Positions 1-10,734 are shown, counted from the first letter of the stretch. The stretch is 13,352 nt of DNA from Clostridiaceae bacterium (GCA_904501705.1 CAJGCA010000048.1:1-13352), one strand, 5' to 3'. Notes: generated by a model from the letters alone, not told the origin. Numbers and translations: made by a program.

Positions 1-3036
<3,036 letters not shown>

Positions 3037-3049
3037 CTCATTTCCTCCT

Positions 3050-3089
3050 AAAAAAGAAAAATCCCCCGCCCCGAAAAACAGGACGAAGG
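3050..3089 (-). terminator. T-box-controlled attenuator terminator before ileS
   Basis: The arms CCTTCGTCC (3089-3081) and GGGCGGGGG (3071-3063) form a 9-bp stem, including three G-U pairs, over a 9-nt loop. The hairpin is followed by ATTTTTC and a second T run reaching 3051. Its 5' arm is shared with the antiterminator, so the two folds exclude each other. It ends just before the ileS ribosome binding site. Confidence 0.93.
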
Positions 3090-3300
3090 TTTAAACTTCG
3101 CTATACCACCCATTGTTCGCATACTATCATATGCCTTCCCGTTAACGTAGGAAACCCGTCCGCACTTACTGGGCATAGCCGTTCAGTCGGCGACTCCGGA
3201 GGGATATTCACGCATAGTACTCGACCGTCGGGCTTACACCGCCCCCGACTCGCTGAAGGGAGTTATCCGTGCGCTACTGTCTCCATCAATGTCTTTAACC
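3050..3300 (-). promoter_or_regulatory. Isoleucine-specific T-box riboswitch of ileS
   Basis: This leader RNA reads uncharged tRNA-Ile and controls transcription termination ahead of ileS. Stem I: lower helix GGAG (3284-3281)/CTCC (3201-3198); a loop-E pair AGTA (3278-3275) opposite GAA (3209-3207); helix GCGCA (3274-3270)/TGCGT (3214-3210); distal helix GTCGGG (3249-3244)/CCCGAC (3232-3227) closing a loop with GGTG. The specifier loop contains GAATATC, giving the Ile codon AUC at 3205-3203. The T-box proper holds TGGT (3108-3105), which would pair with the ACCA 3' end of a tRNA with discriminator A73, as in tRNA-Ile. Antiterminator: A1 AATGGG (3114-3109)/CCTGTT (3082-3077), a 7-nt bulge (3108-3102), A2 GCGAAG (3101-3096)/CTTCGT (3088-3083). 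The antiterminator's 3' strand overlaps the terminator's 5' arm, as the class requires. This leader fills most of the gene-free stretch 3037-3389. Confidence 0.95.
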
Positions 3301-3306
3301 TTAATT

Positions 3307-3335
3307 ATGATACTCTATCAAGCGAAAATTGTCAA
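3307..3335 (-). promoter_or_regulatory. SigA-type promoter of ileS
   Basis: A perfect -35 TTGACA (3335-3330), a 17-nt spacer and a -10 TATCAT (3312-3307) predict a start near position 3300. That is just upstream of the T-box stem I. It lies downstream of the kinase-gene terminator, so ileS is probably a separate transcription unit. Confidence 0.9.
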
Positions 3336-3348
3336 GCACAATTTCCCA

Positions 3349-3384
3349 TAAAATGCGGCTTGCCACAGTCGTAGCAAGCCGCAT
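3349..3384 (-). terminator. Intrinsic terminator of the cytidylate-kinase-like gene
   Basis: A perfect 11-bp stem, ATGCGGCTTGC (3353-3363) with GCAAGCCGCAT (3374-3384), encloses a 10-nt loop. On the minus strand it is followed by a short T run (TTTTA). It starts 5 nt past the kinase stop codon. The T tract is short, so termination may be incomplete, but the stem is strong. Confidence 0.85.
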
Positions 3385-3389
3385 ACGCT

Positions 3390-4013
3390 TTATTCATTTG
3401 GAAAACACAGATCGGCATACGCCGCGATCAGCTCGACGGTGTTGTCGATGCCAGTCTTAAGGCTGTTGATGCTCAAATCGTAGGTGTCGGCATTCCCCCA
3501 ACGGGTATTGGCATAGAAATTGTGATAGTTAGCGCGGCGCTTATCCGTCTTAACCATCAGATCCGCCGCCTTCTTCTCGCTGAGGTCGTGCTCTGCCATC
3601 AGGCGCTTCGCACGTGCGGAGGGATCAGCGCGCAGGAAGATCTTAACGACCTGCTCACGCTGGGACAGTGCATAGTCGGCACAGCGGCCGAGGATGATGC
3701 AACTCTCTCCCCGATCCGCCAGTTTTTGGATAGCGTCAAACTGCGCCAAAAACACCTTCTGGTGAATTGGCGTTTCGTACTGCACGCCGTCCATTCCGTA
3801 GTTTCCGACAGAGAGATAGTAAAGCAGACTGTTGGTCGGCACCTCGTCGTATGCATCAAAATTCTCCGGTGCGATGCCGCTGTTCTCCGCCGCCATACGC
3901 AGCAGTTCTTTATCATAGAACGGAATTCCCAACTTTTCCGCCAGCTTTTTGCCGATCTCGCGGCCGCCGCTGCCGCATTGTCTGCCGATAGTAATGATGG
4001 TGCCTTTTTTCAT
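3390..4013 (-). CDS. Cytidylate-kinase-like P-loop protein (Cytidylate_kin2 family)
   Basis: This 207-residue cytoplasmic protein resembles the AAA/P-loop nucleoside-monophosphate kinase group, specifically the clostridial cytidylate-kinase-like family, whose substrate is not well established. The N-terminal loop GRQCGSGGREIG (residues 10-21) is a glycine-rich phosphate-binding loop without the usual GK[ST] lysine, as is typical of this family. Further segments are IILGRCADY (106-114), with the Arg/Asp pattern expected in NMP kinases, FLRADPSARAKRL (126-138), and DKRRANYHNFYAN (157-169), a lid-like basic segment. The start is the ATG at 4013, because AAGGAGG (4027-4021) sits 7 nt upstream. 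The frame stays open to 4142, but that extension would overlap the promoter and leader. It is a single-gene unit with its own promoter and terminator, between ileS and the divergent pfkA. CMP as substrate is not shown by the sequence. Confidence 0.88.
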   Translation of the reverse strand: MKKGTIITIGRQCGSGGREIGKKLAEKLGIPFYDKELLRMAAENSGIAPENFDAYDEVPTNSLLYYLSVGNYGMDGVQYETPIHQKVFLAQFDAIQKLADRGESCIILGRCADYALSQREQVVKIFLRADPSARAKRLMAEHDLSEKKAADLMVKTDKRRANYHNFYANTRWGNADTYDLSINSLKTGIDNTVELIAAYADLCFPNE

Positions 4014-4031
4014 AGGATTGCCTCCTTGCAG

Positions 4032-4066
4032 GATGTTACTGAGGTTTAACCTCTTGTCACTACATC
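4032..4066 (-). promoter_or_regulatory. Structured 5' leader of the kinase-like gene
   Basis: The transcript can fold as an outer stem GATGT (4066-4062)/ACATC (4036-4032), an asymmetric internal loop, and an inner perfect palindrome GAGGTT-A-AACCTC (4053-4041). It would sit at the very 5' end of the predicted mRNA and end 5 nt before the ribosome binding site. It could be an mRNA-stabilising 5' hairpin or a DNA operator for a dimeric repressor; the sequence does not decide. It matches no riboswitch class I recognise. Confidence 0.45.
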
Positions 4067-4067
4067 T

Positions 4068-4096
4068 ATTATAACAAAAAAAGTTGAATTTGTACA
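4068..4096 (-). promoter_or_regulatory. SigA-type promoter of the kinase-like gene
   Basis: The -10 is a perfect TATAAT (4073-4068), preceded by a 17-nt spacer and the -35 TGTACA (4096-4091, four of six consensus bases). The surrounding DNA is AT-rich. The predicted start is near 4061, giving a leader of about 48 nt. Confidence 0.8.
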
Positions 4097-4199
4097 GAGT
4101 TTTATTGCAAAATAAACAAACGTTTCGGTTGCGCTCAAACAACCAAAACTGTCAACTTTTCTTTGCGACAAATTTCCATTTCATAGGCAAAAAAATCCA

Positions 4200-4228
4200 T
4201 TGTCACGATGGTACAAGCGGGATAAAAT
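4200..4228 (+). promoter_or_regulatory. SigA-type promoter of pfkA
   Basis: The -35 TTGTCA (4200-4205), a 17-nt spacer and the -10 TAAAAT (4223-4228) give one mismatch to consensus in each hexamer. A run of seven A residues lies just upstream, as in UP elements. The predicted start is near 4235, giving a 5' UTR of about 50 nt. It diverges from the kinase-gene promoter. Confidence 0.78.
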
Positions 4229-4285
4229 AATAATCGTAAAAGAGTGTCTAATTCTTAAGACTTCACCCTTTAAGGAGGAATTCCT

Positions 4286-5248
4286 ATGAAAAAAATTGCT
4301 GTTTTGACGAGCGGTGGCGACGCCCCCGGTATGAACGCGGCTGTACGTGCCGTGGTGCGTACTGCTCTGCACGAGAATATGGAAGTCTACGGCGTTGTCC
4401 GTGGCTATAACGGCCTGATCAACGATGAGCTCATCCCGATGGATCTGCGCACCGTTTCCGATACCATCCATCGCGGTGGCACCGTACTGTTCACTGCCCG
4501 CAGCCCCGAATTCCGCACCGAAGAGGGTATACAGAAAGCGGTCGCCACCTGCCATCGCCGCGGCATTGAGGGCGTGGTCGTCATTGGCGGCGACGGCTCC
4601 TTCCGTGGTGCGCGCGATCTAACCGCGCACGGCATCCCCTGCGTCGGCATTCCCGCCACCATCGACAACGACATCTCCTGCTGCGAGGAGACCATCGGCT
4701 ACGACACCGCGGCAAACACCGTCATTAATATGGTGGATAAGCTGCGCGACACCTCCCAATCCCATGACCGCTGCAGCGTCGTTGAGGTGATGGGCCGTCA
4801 CGCCGGCTGGCTGGCGCTCACCACCGGCATCGCCGTCGGTGCGACCAGCATCCTCGTCCCCGAGGTCGAGTTTGATTTTCAGAAGGACATCGTCGATAAG
4901 ATGAAGCTCACCGCCGCGACCGGCAAGCATCACTTCATCATTGTCGTTGCTGAGGGCGTCGGCCACGTCGACGAGCTCGCCAAGAAGATCGAGGAGGTAA
5001 CCGGCGTTGAGAGCCGTGCCACCGTCCTCGGCCACGTACAGCGCGGCGGCTCCCCCTCCTCCCGCGACCGTAACCTCGCCAGCCATATGGCGAACTACGC
5101 CGTGCACCTGCTCGAAGAGGGCAAGAGCAACCGCGTCGTCGCAATTCGGAACAATAAGCTGCTCGACTTCGACATCACCGAGGCGCTGGAGATGAAAAAG
5201 CCCTTCGATATGGACATGTACCGTATGGCGAACGAAATCTCCATCTAA
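4286..5248 (+). CDS. pfkA: ATP-dependent 6-phosphofructokinase
   Basis: This enzyme phosphorylates fructose 6-phosphate to fructose 1,6-bisphosphate, the committed step of glycolysis, in the cytoplasm. At 320 residues it has the standard length of bacterial PfkA. Visible sites: ATP loop TSGGDAPGMNAA (8-19); GGDGS (101-105), where Gly104 instead of Asp marks ATP rather than pyrophosphate use; catalytic PATIDND (123-129, D127 and D129); HDRCSVVEVMGRHAG (160-174) with substrate residues R162 and MGR 169-171; E223; and R244, H250 and R253 in the ESRATVLGHVQRGG segment. Effector-site arginines R21, R25 and R154 are present, so allosteric control by PEP/ADP as in the Bacillus and E. coli enzymes is plausible. 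The start is fixed by TAAGGAGG (4271-4278), 7 nt before the ATG. It forms its own unit with a promoter upstream and a terminator downstream. No pyruvate kinase gene adjoins it, unlike in many Firmicutes. Confidence 0.98.
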   Translation: MKKIAVLTSGGDAPGMNAAVRAVVRTALHENMEVYGVVRGYNGLINDELIPMDLRTVSDTIHRGGTVLFTARSPEFRTEEGIQKAVATCHRRGIEGVVVIGGDGSFRGARDLTAHGIPCVGIPATIDNDISCCEETIGYDTAANTVINMVDKLRDTSQSHDRCSVVEVMGRHAGWLALTTGIAVGATSILVPEVEFDFQKDIVDKMKLTAATGKHHFIIVVAEGVGHVDELAKKIEEVTGVESRATVLGHVQRGGSPSSRDRNLASHMANYAVHLLEEGKSNRVVAIRNNKLLDFDITEALEMKKPFDMDMYRMANEISI

Positions 5249-5260
5249 ACAATATATGCC

Positions 5261-5298
5261 AAGCACTCCACAGCCTATACGGCCGTGGAGTGCTTTTT
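5261..5298 (+). terminator. Intrinsic terminator of pfkA
   Basis: AAGCACTCCAC (5261-5271) pairs with GTGGAGTGCTT (5285-5295), and an inner GCC/GGC extends the stem after one mismatch. A TTTTT run (5294-5298) follows. It lies 12 nt after the pfkA stop codon and has the T tract on the pfkA strand only. Confidence 0.93.
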
Positions 5299-5303
5299 AC
5301 TGT

Positions 5304-5340
5304 AAAAAACTGCCGCACAGCGTATGCTGCGCGGCAGTTT
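5304..5340 (-). terminator. Intrinsic terminator of the purine/one-carbon operon
   Basis: On the minus strand, AAACTGCCGC (5340-5331) pairs with GCGGCAGTTT (5316-5307). An inner CAGC/GCTG helix with a GTAT/ATAC loop follows one mismatch, and the T run spans 5309-5304. It starts 8 nt past the fhs stop and is separate from the pfkA terminator, so the convergent units each have their own. Confidence 0.93.
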
Positions 5341-5348
5341 GCCGTTTA

Positions 5349-7025
5349 TCAGAACAATCCCGTAATCTTGCCGTCCTCATCGACGTCGATGCGTTCGGCG
5401 GCGGGAGACTTCGGCAGACCGGGCATCGTGAGAATGTCACCCGTCAGCACGACGATAAAGCCCGCACCGGCGGAAATCTTGACATTCTTCACCGTTACCG
5501 TGAAATGCTCAGGCGCGCCGAGCTTGGTCGGGTCATCGGAGAAGCTATACTGCGTCTTCGCAACACACACCGGGCAATTATCAAAGCCAAGCGCGGTCAG
5601 CTGCGCGATCTGCTTCTTCGCCGCGGGCAGGATGGCAATACCATCGCCGCCGTAGACCTTCTTGACGATCGCCTCGATCTTATCTTCGATCGAGCCGTCG
5701 AGTTCATAAGAGAAGGTAAAGTCACCCTTCTCCTCCTCGCACAGGCGCACGACCTCACGGGCGAGGTCCTCGCCGCCCTTGCCGCCCTCAGCCCACACGG
5801 TGGACAGCACGGTGTTGACGCCGAGCTCCTGACACTTCGCGATGATAAAGTCGATCTCGTTGTCGGTATCGGTCGGGAAACGGTTGACAGCAACAACGCA
5901 AGGCAGCTTATACACGTTCTTGATGTTTGCAACGTGGCGCAGCAGGTTCGGGATGCCGCGCTCGAGCGCACCGAGATCCTCGGTGTTCAATTCGGTCTTG
6001 GCAAGACCACCGTGCATCTTGAGCGCACGCACGGTCGCAACAACCACCACCGCGTCAGGGGTGAGCCCCGCCATACGGCACTTGATGTCAAGGAACTTCT
6101 CTGCACCAAGGTCAGCACCGAAGCCAGCCTCGGTGATGGCGTAGTCGCCCATCTTGAGCGCAAGCTTAGTGGCCATAACGGAGTTGCAGCCGTGCGCGAT
6201 GTTTGCAAACGGGCCGCCGTGCACGAATGCAGGCGTACCCTCGAGGGTCTGCACGAGGTTCGGTTTGATCGCATCCTTGAGCAGCGCGGTCATCGCGCCG
6301 ACTGCCTTGAGGTCACCCGCGGTGACGGGCTTGTCATCATACGTATAGCCGACAATGATACGGGACAGACGCTCCTTGAGGTCGGTAATCGAGTTGGACA
6401 GGCAGAACACCGCCATGATCTCGCTCGCCACGGTAATGTCAAAGCCGTCCTCGCGCGGCACGCCGTTCGCCTTGCCGCCCATACCATTGACAATAAAGCG
6501 CAACTGACGGTCGTTCATATCGACGCAACGCTTCCAAGTGATTTTACGCACGTCGATACCGAGAGCGTTGCCCTGCTGAATGTGGTTATCCAGCATCGCC
6601 GCGAGCAGGTTATTTGCCGCGCCGATGGCGTGGAAGTCGCCCGTGAAATGCAGATTAATATCCTCCATCGGCACGACCTGGGCATAACCGCCGCCTGCTG
6701 CACCGCCTTTGACACCAAACACGGGGCCGAGTGACGGCTCGCGCAGAGCCACCGTCACGTCCTTACCGATACGACGCAGACCGTCTGCCAGACCAATGGT
6801 AGTGGTGGTCTTACCCTCACCTGCAGGCGTCGGGGTAATCGCCGTTACCAACACGAGCTTGCCATCGGGACGGTCGGTCTCTTTGAGCAGCGCCGGATCG
6901 ATCTTCGCCTTATACTTGCCGTACTGCTCGATGTATTTCTCATCCACGTGCGCGGACTTGGCAATCTCGGTGATGGGCTGCATCTGACAGCTCTGGGCAA
7001 TTTCGATATCGGATAAATACGCCAT
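5349..7025 (-). CDS. fhs: Formate--tetrahydrofolate ligase (10-formyl-THF synthetase)
   Basis: This enzyme activates formate with ATP and THF to make 10-formyl-THF, the formyl donor for purine carbons and the entry to one-carbon metabolism. It has 558 residues, the usual length. Visible features: N-terminal DIEIAQ segment, P-loop TPTPAGEGKTTTTIGL (64-79), REPSLGPVFGVKGGAAGGGY (95-114), the folate/formyl-phosphate region around EDINLHFTGD (121-130), and later PAFVHGGPFANIAHGCNS and VAVNRF segments typical of the family. I chose the ATG at 7025: AAGGAG (7039-7034) lies 8 nt upstream. An in-frame GTG at 7034 would overlap that binding site. The gene begins 12 nt after purL, and its ribosome binding site overlaps the purL stop, so translation is probably coupled. 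As last gene of the operon it supplies 10-formyl-THF to the AICAR transformylase encoded upstream. Nothing in the window says whether it also serves acetogenesis. Confidence 0.98.
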   Translation of the reverse strand: MAYLSDIEIAQSCQMQPITEIAKSAHVDEKYIEQYGKYKAKIDPALLKETDRPDGKLVLVTAITPTPAGEGKTTTTIGLADGLRRIGKDVTVALREPSLGPVFGVKGGAAGGGYAQVVPMEDINLHFTGDFHAIGAANNLLAAMLDNHIQQGNALGIDVRKITWKRCVDMNDRQLRFIVNGMGGKANGVPREDGFDITVASEIMAVFCLSNSITDLKERLSRIIVGYTYDDKPVTAGDLKAVGAMTALLKDAIKPNLVQTLEGTPAFVHGGPFANIAHGCNSVMATKLALKMGDYAITEAGFGADLGAEKFLDIKCRMAGLTPDAVVVVATVRALKMHGGLAKTELNTEDLGALERGIPNLLRHVANIKNVYKLPCVVAVNRFPTDTDNEIDFIIAKCQELGVNTVLSTVWAEGGKGGEDLAREVVRLCEEEKGDFTFSYELDGSIEDKIEAIVKKVYGGDGIAILPAAKKQIAQLTALGFDNCPVCVAKTQYSFSDDPTKLGAPEHFTVTVKNVKISAGAGFIVVLTGDILTMPGLPKSPAAERIDVDEDGKITGLF

Positions 7026-7037
7026 GGTTATCACTCC

Positions 7038-10000
7038 TTATTTGAAATAGCGGACCGCCGCTTCGAACATACGAATATCGTACTCGCCGGGGACGTTCTT
7101 GTACAGACCGTCGCCGATACGCTCGCTGTGACCCATCTTACCGAAGACACGACCGTCGGGCGAGGTGATGCCCTCAATGGCGTACAGCGAGCCGTTGGGA
7201 TTAAAGTCGATGTTGGCGGTGGCGTTACCGTCCAGATCCACGTACTGGGTGGCGATCTGCCCGTTCTCGGCGAGCTTGAGCGCCAATTCGGGGCTGGCAA
7301 GGAACTTACCCTCGCCGTGGGAGATCGGCACGTTCACCACGTCACCGACGTTCATCAGGCTCAGCCACGGCGACTTAGTCGACGCGATGCGGGTGTGTAC
7401 GATGCGGCTCTGGTGACGAGCGATGTTATTAAAGGTCAGGGTCGGGCAGTTTTCATCCGTATCGATGATCTTGCCGTACGGTACCAGACCCAACTTGATG
7501 AGCGTCTGGAAGCCGTTGCAGATACCGCACATCAGACCGTCACGGTTGTCCAGCAGATCGGTAACCGCCTCTTTGACCGCCGCATTGCGGAAGAAAGCGG
7601 TGATGAACTTCGCCGAGCCGTCGGGCTCGTCGCCGCCGGAGAAACCGCCGGGGATGAAGATCATCTGCGCATCCTTCACCTTATCGGAGAAGGCAGCCAC
7701 GCTGTCCGCCACCGCGTCCGCGGTGAGGTTGCGGATGACAAAGATCTCGGCATCCGCGCCCGCACGCTCTACCGCGCGGGCGGAATCGTATTCGCAGTTC
7801 GTACCCGGGAACACGGGGATGAGCACGCGGGGCTTCGCCACCTTAATGGCGGGCGCGAGCGCACACTTGCCCTCGTACGAGAAGGTGGGAATGGCGTCGG
7901 TATCTTCTTTCGCCTTGGTGGGATAGACGTCCTCGAGCGTTGCGGCGTTGAGCGCGTACAGCTCGTCGATGGTCGCGCTGTCGCCCTCGAGCGTAATGAC
8001 ACCGTCGTCGGTGGTAACACCCAGCTTGAGAACGCCGTCCAAATTGACCTCTTCAGTCAGCTCCGCCACGATAAAGTCATAGAACGGCAGATGCCAATCA
8101 TCCCCCAGCTTCGCCTCAGAGGCAAAGCCAACGTGGTTGCCAAAGGACATCTTCATCACGGCTTCACCGATGCCGTTCTCCACCGCCCAAGCGGCCTTAA
8201 CCTTACCCTGCTCGCACAGCGCGTGGAAAGACTCCCACGCCGCTTTCACGCTGTCAGCAGAGTCGTCAGCAGGACCGAACACGTAGACGGGATGACCCGC
8301 CTGTTTGAATTCGGGGGTGATAACGTCGTTCTTGTTGATGGGGGCGATTGCGAAGGAGATCACGGTCGGCGGCACGTCCTTATCGAGGAAGGTGCCGGAC
8401 ATCGAGTCCTTACCGCCGATAGCGGCGGCGCCAAGCTCGAGCTGCGCATCCAATGCACCCAGCAGCGCGGCGAAGGGCTTACCCCAACGGGCAGGCTCGT
8501 TTTTCAGCTTCTCAAAGAACTCCTGCAGCGTCAGGTACGCGAGCTTATAATCACAGCCCGCGGCGACCAGCTTCGCCACAGAGGAATAGACAGCGGCGTG
8601 TGCACCGGTGTAGGGATCGACCGACAGCGTATCGGGATCGCAGCCCCAGCTGAACACGCTTGCCTGATCGGTTTGCTCACCCGGCAGGGTCGGCAGCACG
8701 GCCGCCATCGACTGTGCGGGGGTGAGCTGACGCTTGCCGCCGAAGGGCACCGTTACACTGCCTGCGCCGATGGTAGAGTCAAAACGCTCCACCAAGCCAC
8801 GACGATCCGCCGTTTTAAGATCGGATGCCATCTCACGCAGAGAGCCGTAGAGCGGCTTAGCAAGCGCAGACAGATCCTTTTCGACAACCTCAATGGCCGC
8901 GTGCTTAACCGCGCCGTTGGTGTCGAGGAACGCACGGGACAGGTCAGCGATGGTCTGCCCCTTCCAGCTCATCACCATACGCGCTTCCTCGGTCACCACC
9001 GCGACGCGGTAGGCCTCGAGGTTTTCCTGCTCGGCAAACGCGATAAAGCGGTCAGCATCCTCAGCGGCGACCACCACCGCCATACGCTCCTGCGATTCGG
9101 AGATGGCGATCTCGGTGCCGTCCAGGCCGTCGTATTTCTTACGCACCGCGTCGAGGTCGATGCGCAGGCCGGGGGCGAGCTCACCGATGGCAACCGACAC
9201 GCCGCCCGCACCGAAGTCGTTACAACGCTTGATGAGACGCGTAACCTCAGGGTTGCGGAATAAGCGCTGGATCTTGCGCTCCTCGGGCGCATTACCCTTC
9301 TGCACCTCGGAAGCCATCGTAGTCAGGGATTTCATATTATGGCTCTTGGAGGAGCCGGTCGCGCCGCCGATGCCGTCGCGGCCGGTACGGCCGCCGAGCA
9401 GCACCACCACGTCGCCCGCAGCGGGGCGCTCGCGGCGCACGTTGTACGCGGGAGCGGCGGCCACAACCGCACCGCACTCCAGACGTTTCGCGACGTAACC
9501 CTCGTGGTACATCTCCGCCACGTGTCCCGTCGCCAGACCGATCTGGTTACCGTAAGAGGAATAGCCCGCCGCCGCCGTCTGGCAGATCTTGCGCTGGGGC
9601 AGCTTGCCGGGCAGAGTCTCGGCCATCGTCTTGCGAGGATCGCCCGCGCCGGTGACGCGCATCGCCTGATGCACGTAGGCACGACCCGACAGCGGATCGC
9701 GGATACAACCACCAATACAGGTCGCCGCGCCACCGAAGGGCTCGATCTCGGTCGGGTGGTTGTGGGTCTCGTTCTTAAACATCAACAGCCAATCCTGCTC
9801 CTCGCCGTTGACGGTTGCCGTCAAGCGAATAGAGCACGCATTGATCTCTTCGGATTCATCAAGCTCGGGGGTCAGCCCGCGCTTTTTGAGCACCTTGGTG
9901 GCGATGGTCGCGATGTCCATCAAGGTCTGGGGACGCGCCGCCGCCTTTTCCTCACCGTAGACCTCTACACGAGCGGCTAAATACCGCTCGTACGCTTCCT

Positions 10001-10727
10001 GCACGGCAGGATCGTCGATACGCACGTTCTCAAAATGGGTGGAGAAAGTGGTGTGACGGCAGTGGTCGGACCAGTAGGTGTCCACCACACGAATCTCGGT
10101 GATGGTCGGGTCGCGGCCCTCCTCATCACGGAAATAGCCCTGCAGGAACTTGAGGTCGTCAAGATCCATCGCAAGTCCCAGCGTATCCAGCAGTTCGGAC
10201 AGAGCAGCCTCGTCCATCGCGACAAAGCCCGTGACGGTCGCCACCGCACTCGGCAGGGCGTACTCCGTCGCGAGGGTCTCGGGCTTGTCAAAGCCTGCCT
10301 CGCGCGCTTCCACGGGGTTGATGACGTATTTCTTAATTTCCGCGACCTGCGCGTCGGTCAGCGCGCCGTAAAGCGCGTACACCTTTGCGGTGCGGATGAG
10401 CGGGCGCTCGCCCTGCGAGATGATCTGGATGCACTGCGCCGCGGAATCCGCGCGCTGGTCGAACTGACCGGGCAGATATTCCACCGCAAACGCGATCGCA
10501 TCGCCGAGGTCGAGCTCGTCGTAGACGAGGTCGAGCTGAGGCTCGGAGAACACCGTGCCTTTCGCGTAGTCGAACAGCTCCTCGGCGATATTCTCTGCGT
10601 CATAACGGTTAATCACCCGCACGTCCTCGAGTGCGGTGATGCCCAGAAGCGTACGGGCATCGGATAAAAGCGCCTTCGCCTCATTGGCGAGTTCCTGCTT
10701 CTTTTCGACAAATACTCTGTAAACCAT
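7038..10727 (-). CDS. purL: Phosphoribosylformylglycinamidine synthase, single-chain large type
   Basis: This enzyme converts FGAR, glutamine and ATP to FGAM, the fourth step of purine synthesis. At 1229 residues it is the fused one-polypeptide form common in clostridia, not the PurS/PurQ/small-PurL set of Bacillus. Apparent order: N-terminal PurS-like domain (about 1-170), linker with SDHCRHTTF (220-228), AIR-synthase-like catalytic halves containing ETHNHPTEIEPFGG (from E320) and IGGKDSMSG, then a class I glutamine amidotransferase from about P966. The amidotransferase triad is visible: nucleophile Cys1070 in CGICNGFQ, and His1137 and Glu1139 in SHGEGKF. An oxyanion/early motif PVFPGTNCEYD is also present. 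No key residue appears to be missing. It starts 7 nt after purD. Its weak binding site AAAGGG lies in the last purD codons, about 10 nt before the ATG, so it is likely coupled to purD translation. Confidence 0.98.
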   Translation of the reverse strand: MVYRVFVEKKQELANEAKALLSDARTLLGITALEDVRVINRYDAENIAEELFDYAKGTVFSEPQLDLVYDELDLGDAIAFAVEYLPGQFDQRADSAAQCIQIISQGERPLIRTAKVYALYGALTDAQVAEIKKYVINPVEAREAGFDKPETLATEYALPSAVATVTGFVAMDEAALSELLDTLGLAMDLDDLKFLQGYFRDEEGRDPTITEIRVVDTYWSDHCRHTTFSTHFENVRIDDPAVQEAYERYLAARVEVYGEEKAAARPQTLMDIATIATKVLKKRGLTPELDESEEINACSIRLTATVNGEEQDWLLMFKNETHNHPTEIEPFGGAATCIGGCIRDPLSGRAYVHQAMRVTGAGDPRKTMAETLPGKLPQRKICQTAAAGYSSYGNQIGLATGHVAEMYHEGYVAKRLECGAVVAAAPAYNVRRERPAAGDVVVLLGGRTGRDGIGGATGSSKSHNMKSLTTMASEVQKGNAPEERKIQRLFRNPEVTRLIKRCNDFGAGGVSVAIGELAPGLRIDLDAVRKKYDGLDGTEIAISESQERMAVVVAAEDADRFIAFAEQENLEAYRVAVVTEEARMVMSWKGQTIADLSRAFLDTNGAVKHAAIEVVEKDLSALAKPLYGSLREMASDLKTADRRGLVERFDSTIGAGSVTVPFGGKRQLTPAQSMAAVLPTLPGEQTDQASVFSWGCDPDTLSVDPYTGAHAAVYSSVAKLVAAGCDYKLAYLTLQEFFEKLKNEPARWGKPFAALLGALDAQLELGAAAIGGKDSMSGTFLDKDVPPTVISFAIAPINKNDVITPEFKQAGHPVYVFGPADDSADSVKAAWESFHALCEQGKVKAAWAVENGIGEAVMKMSFGNHVGFASEAKLGDDWHLPFYDFIVAELTEEVNLDGVLKLGVTTDDGVITLEGDSATIDELYALNAATLEDVYPTKAKEDTDAIPTFSYEGKCALAPAIKVAKPRVLIPVFPGTNCEYDSARAVERAGADAEIFVIRNLTADAVADSVAAFSDKVKDAQMIFIPGGFSGGDEPDGSAKFITAFFRNAAVKEAVTDLLDNRDGLMCGICNGFQTLIKLGLVPYGKIIDTDENCPTLTFNNIARHQSRIVHTRIASTKSPWLSLMNVGDVVNVPISHGEGKFLASPELALKLAENGQIATQYVDLDGNATANIDFNPNGSLYAIEGITSPDGRVFGKMGHSERIGDGLYKNVPGEYDIRMFEAAVRYFK

Positions 10728-10734
10728 CGTTATC

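Noticed and set aside
3522..4049. 175-codon plus-strand open frame opposite the kinase-like gene
   Set aside because: The minus-strand frame has a recognisable nucleotide-kinase pattern, ribosome binding site, promoter and terminator. The plus-strand protein has none of these.
4014..4142. 43-codon N-terminal extension of the kinase-like gene
   Set aside because: It would overlap the -10, -35 and leader hairpin and has no ribosome binding site. The P-loop begins at the usual distance from the ATG at 4013.
4276..4285. 10-bp palindrome AGGAATTCCT between the pfkA ribosome binding site and start codon
   Set aside because: As a hairpin it offers only a 3-bp stem with a 4-nt loop, too weak to matter. 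As a DNA palindrome it can arise from the binding site by chance.
5256..6734. 492-codon plus-strand open frame
   Set aside because: It is a shadow of fhs and runs through both intergenic terminators; no ribosome binding site or domain supports it.
7026..7034. In-frame GTG start for fhs, 9 nt upstream of the ATG
   Set aside because: The GTG overlaps the last base of the AAGGAG site, leaving no spacing, whereas the ATG at 7025 has an ideal 8 nt.
7128..9263. 711-codon plus-strand open frame
   Set aside because: It is a codon-aligned shadow of purL, which has all its domains and catalytic residues on the minus strand.
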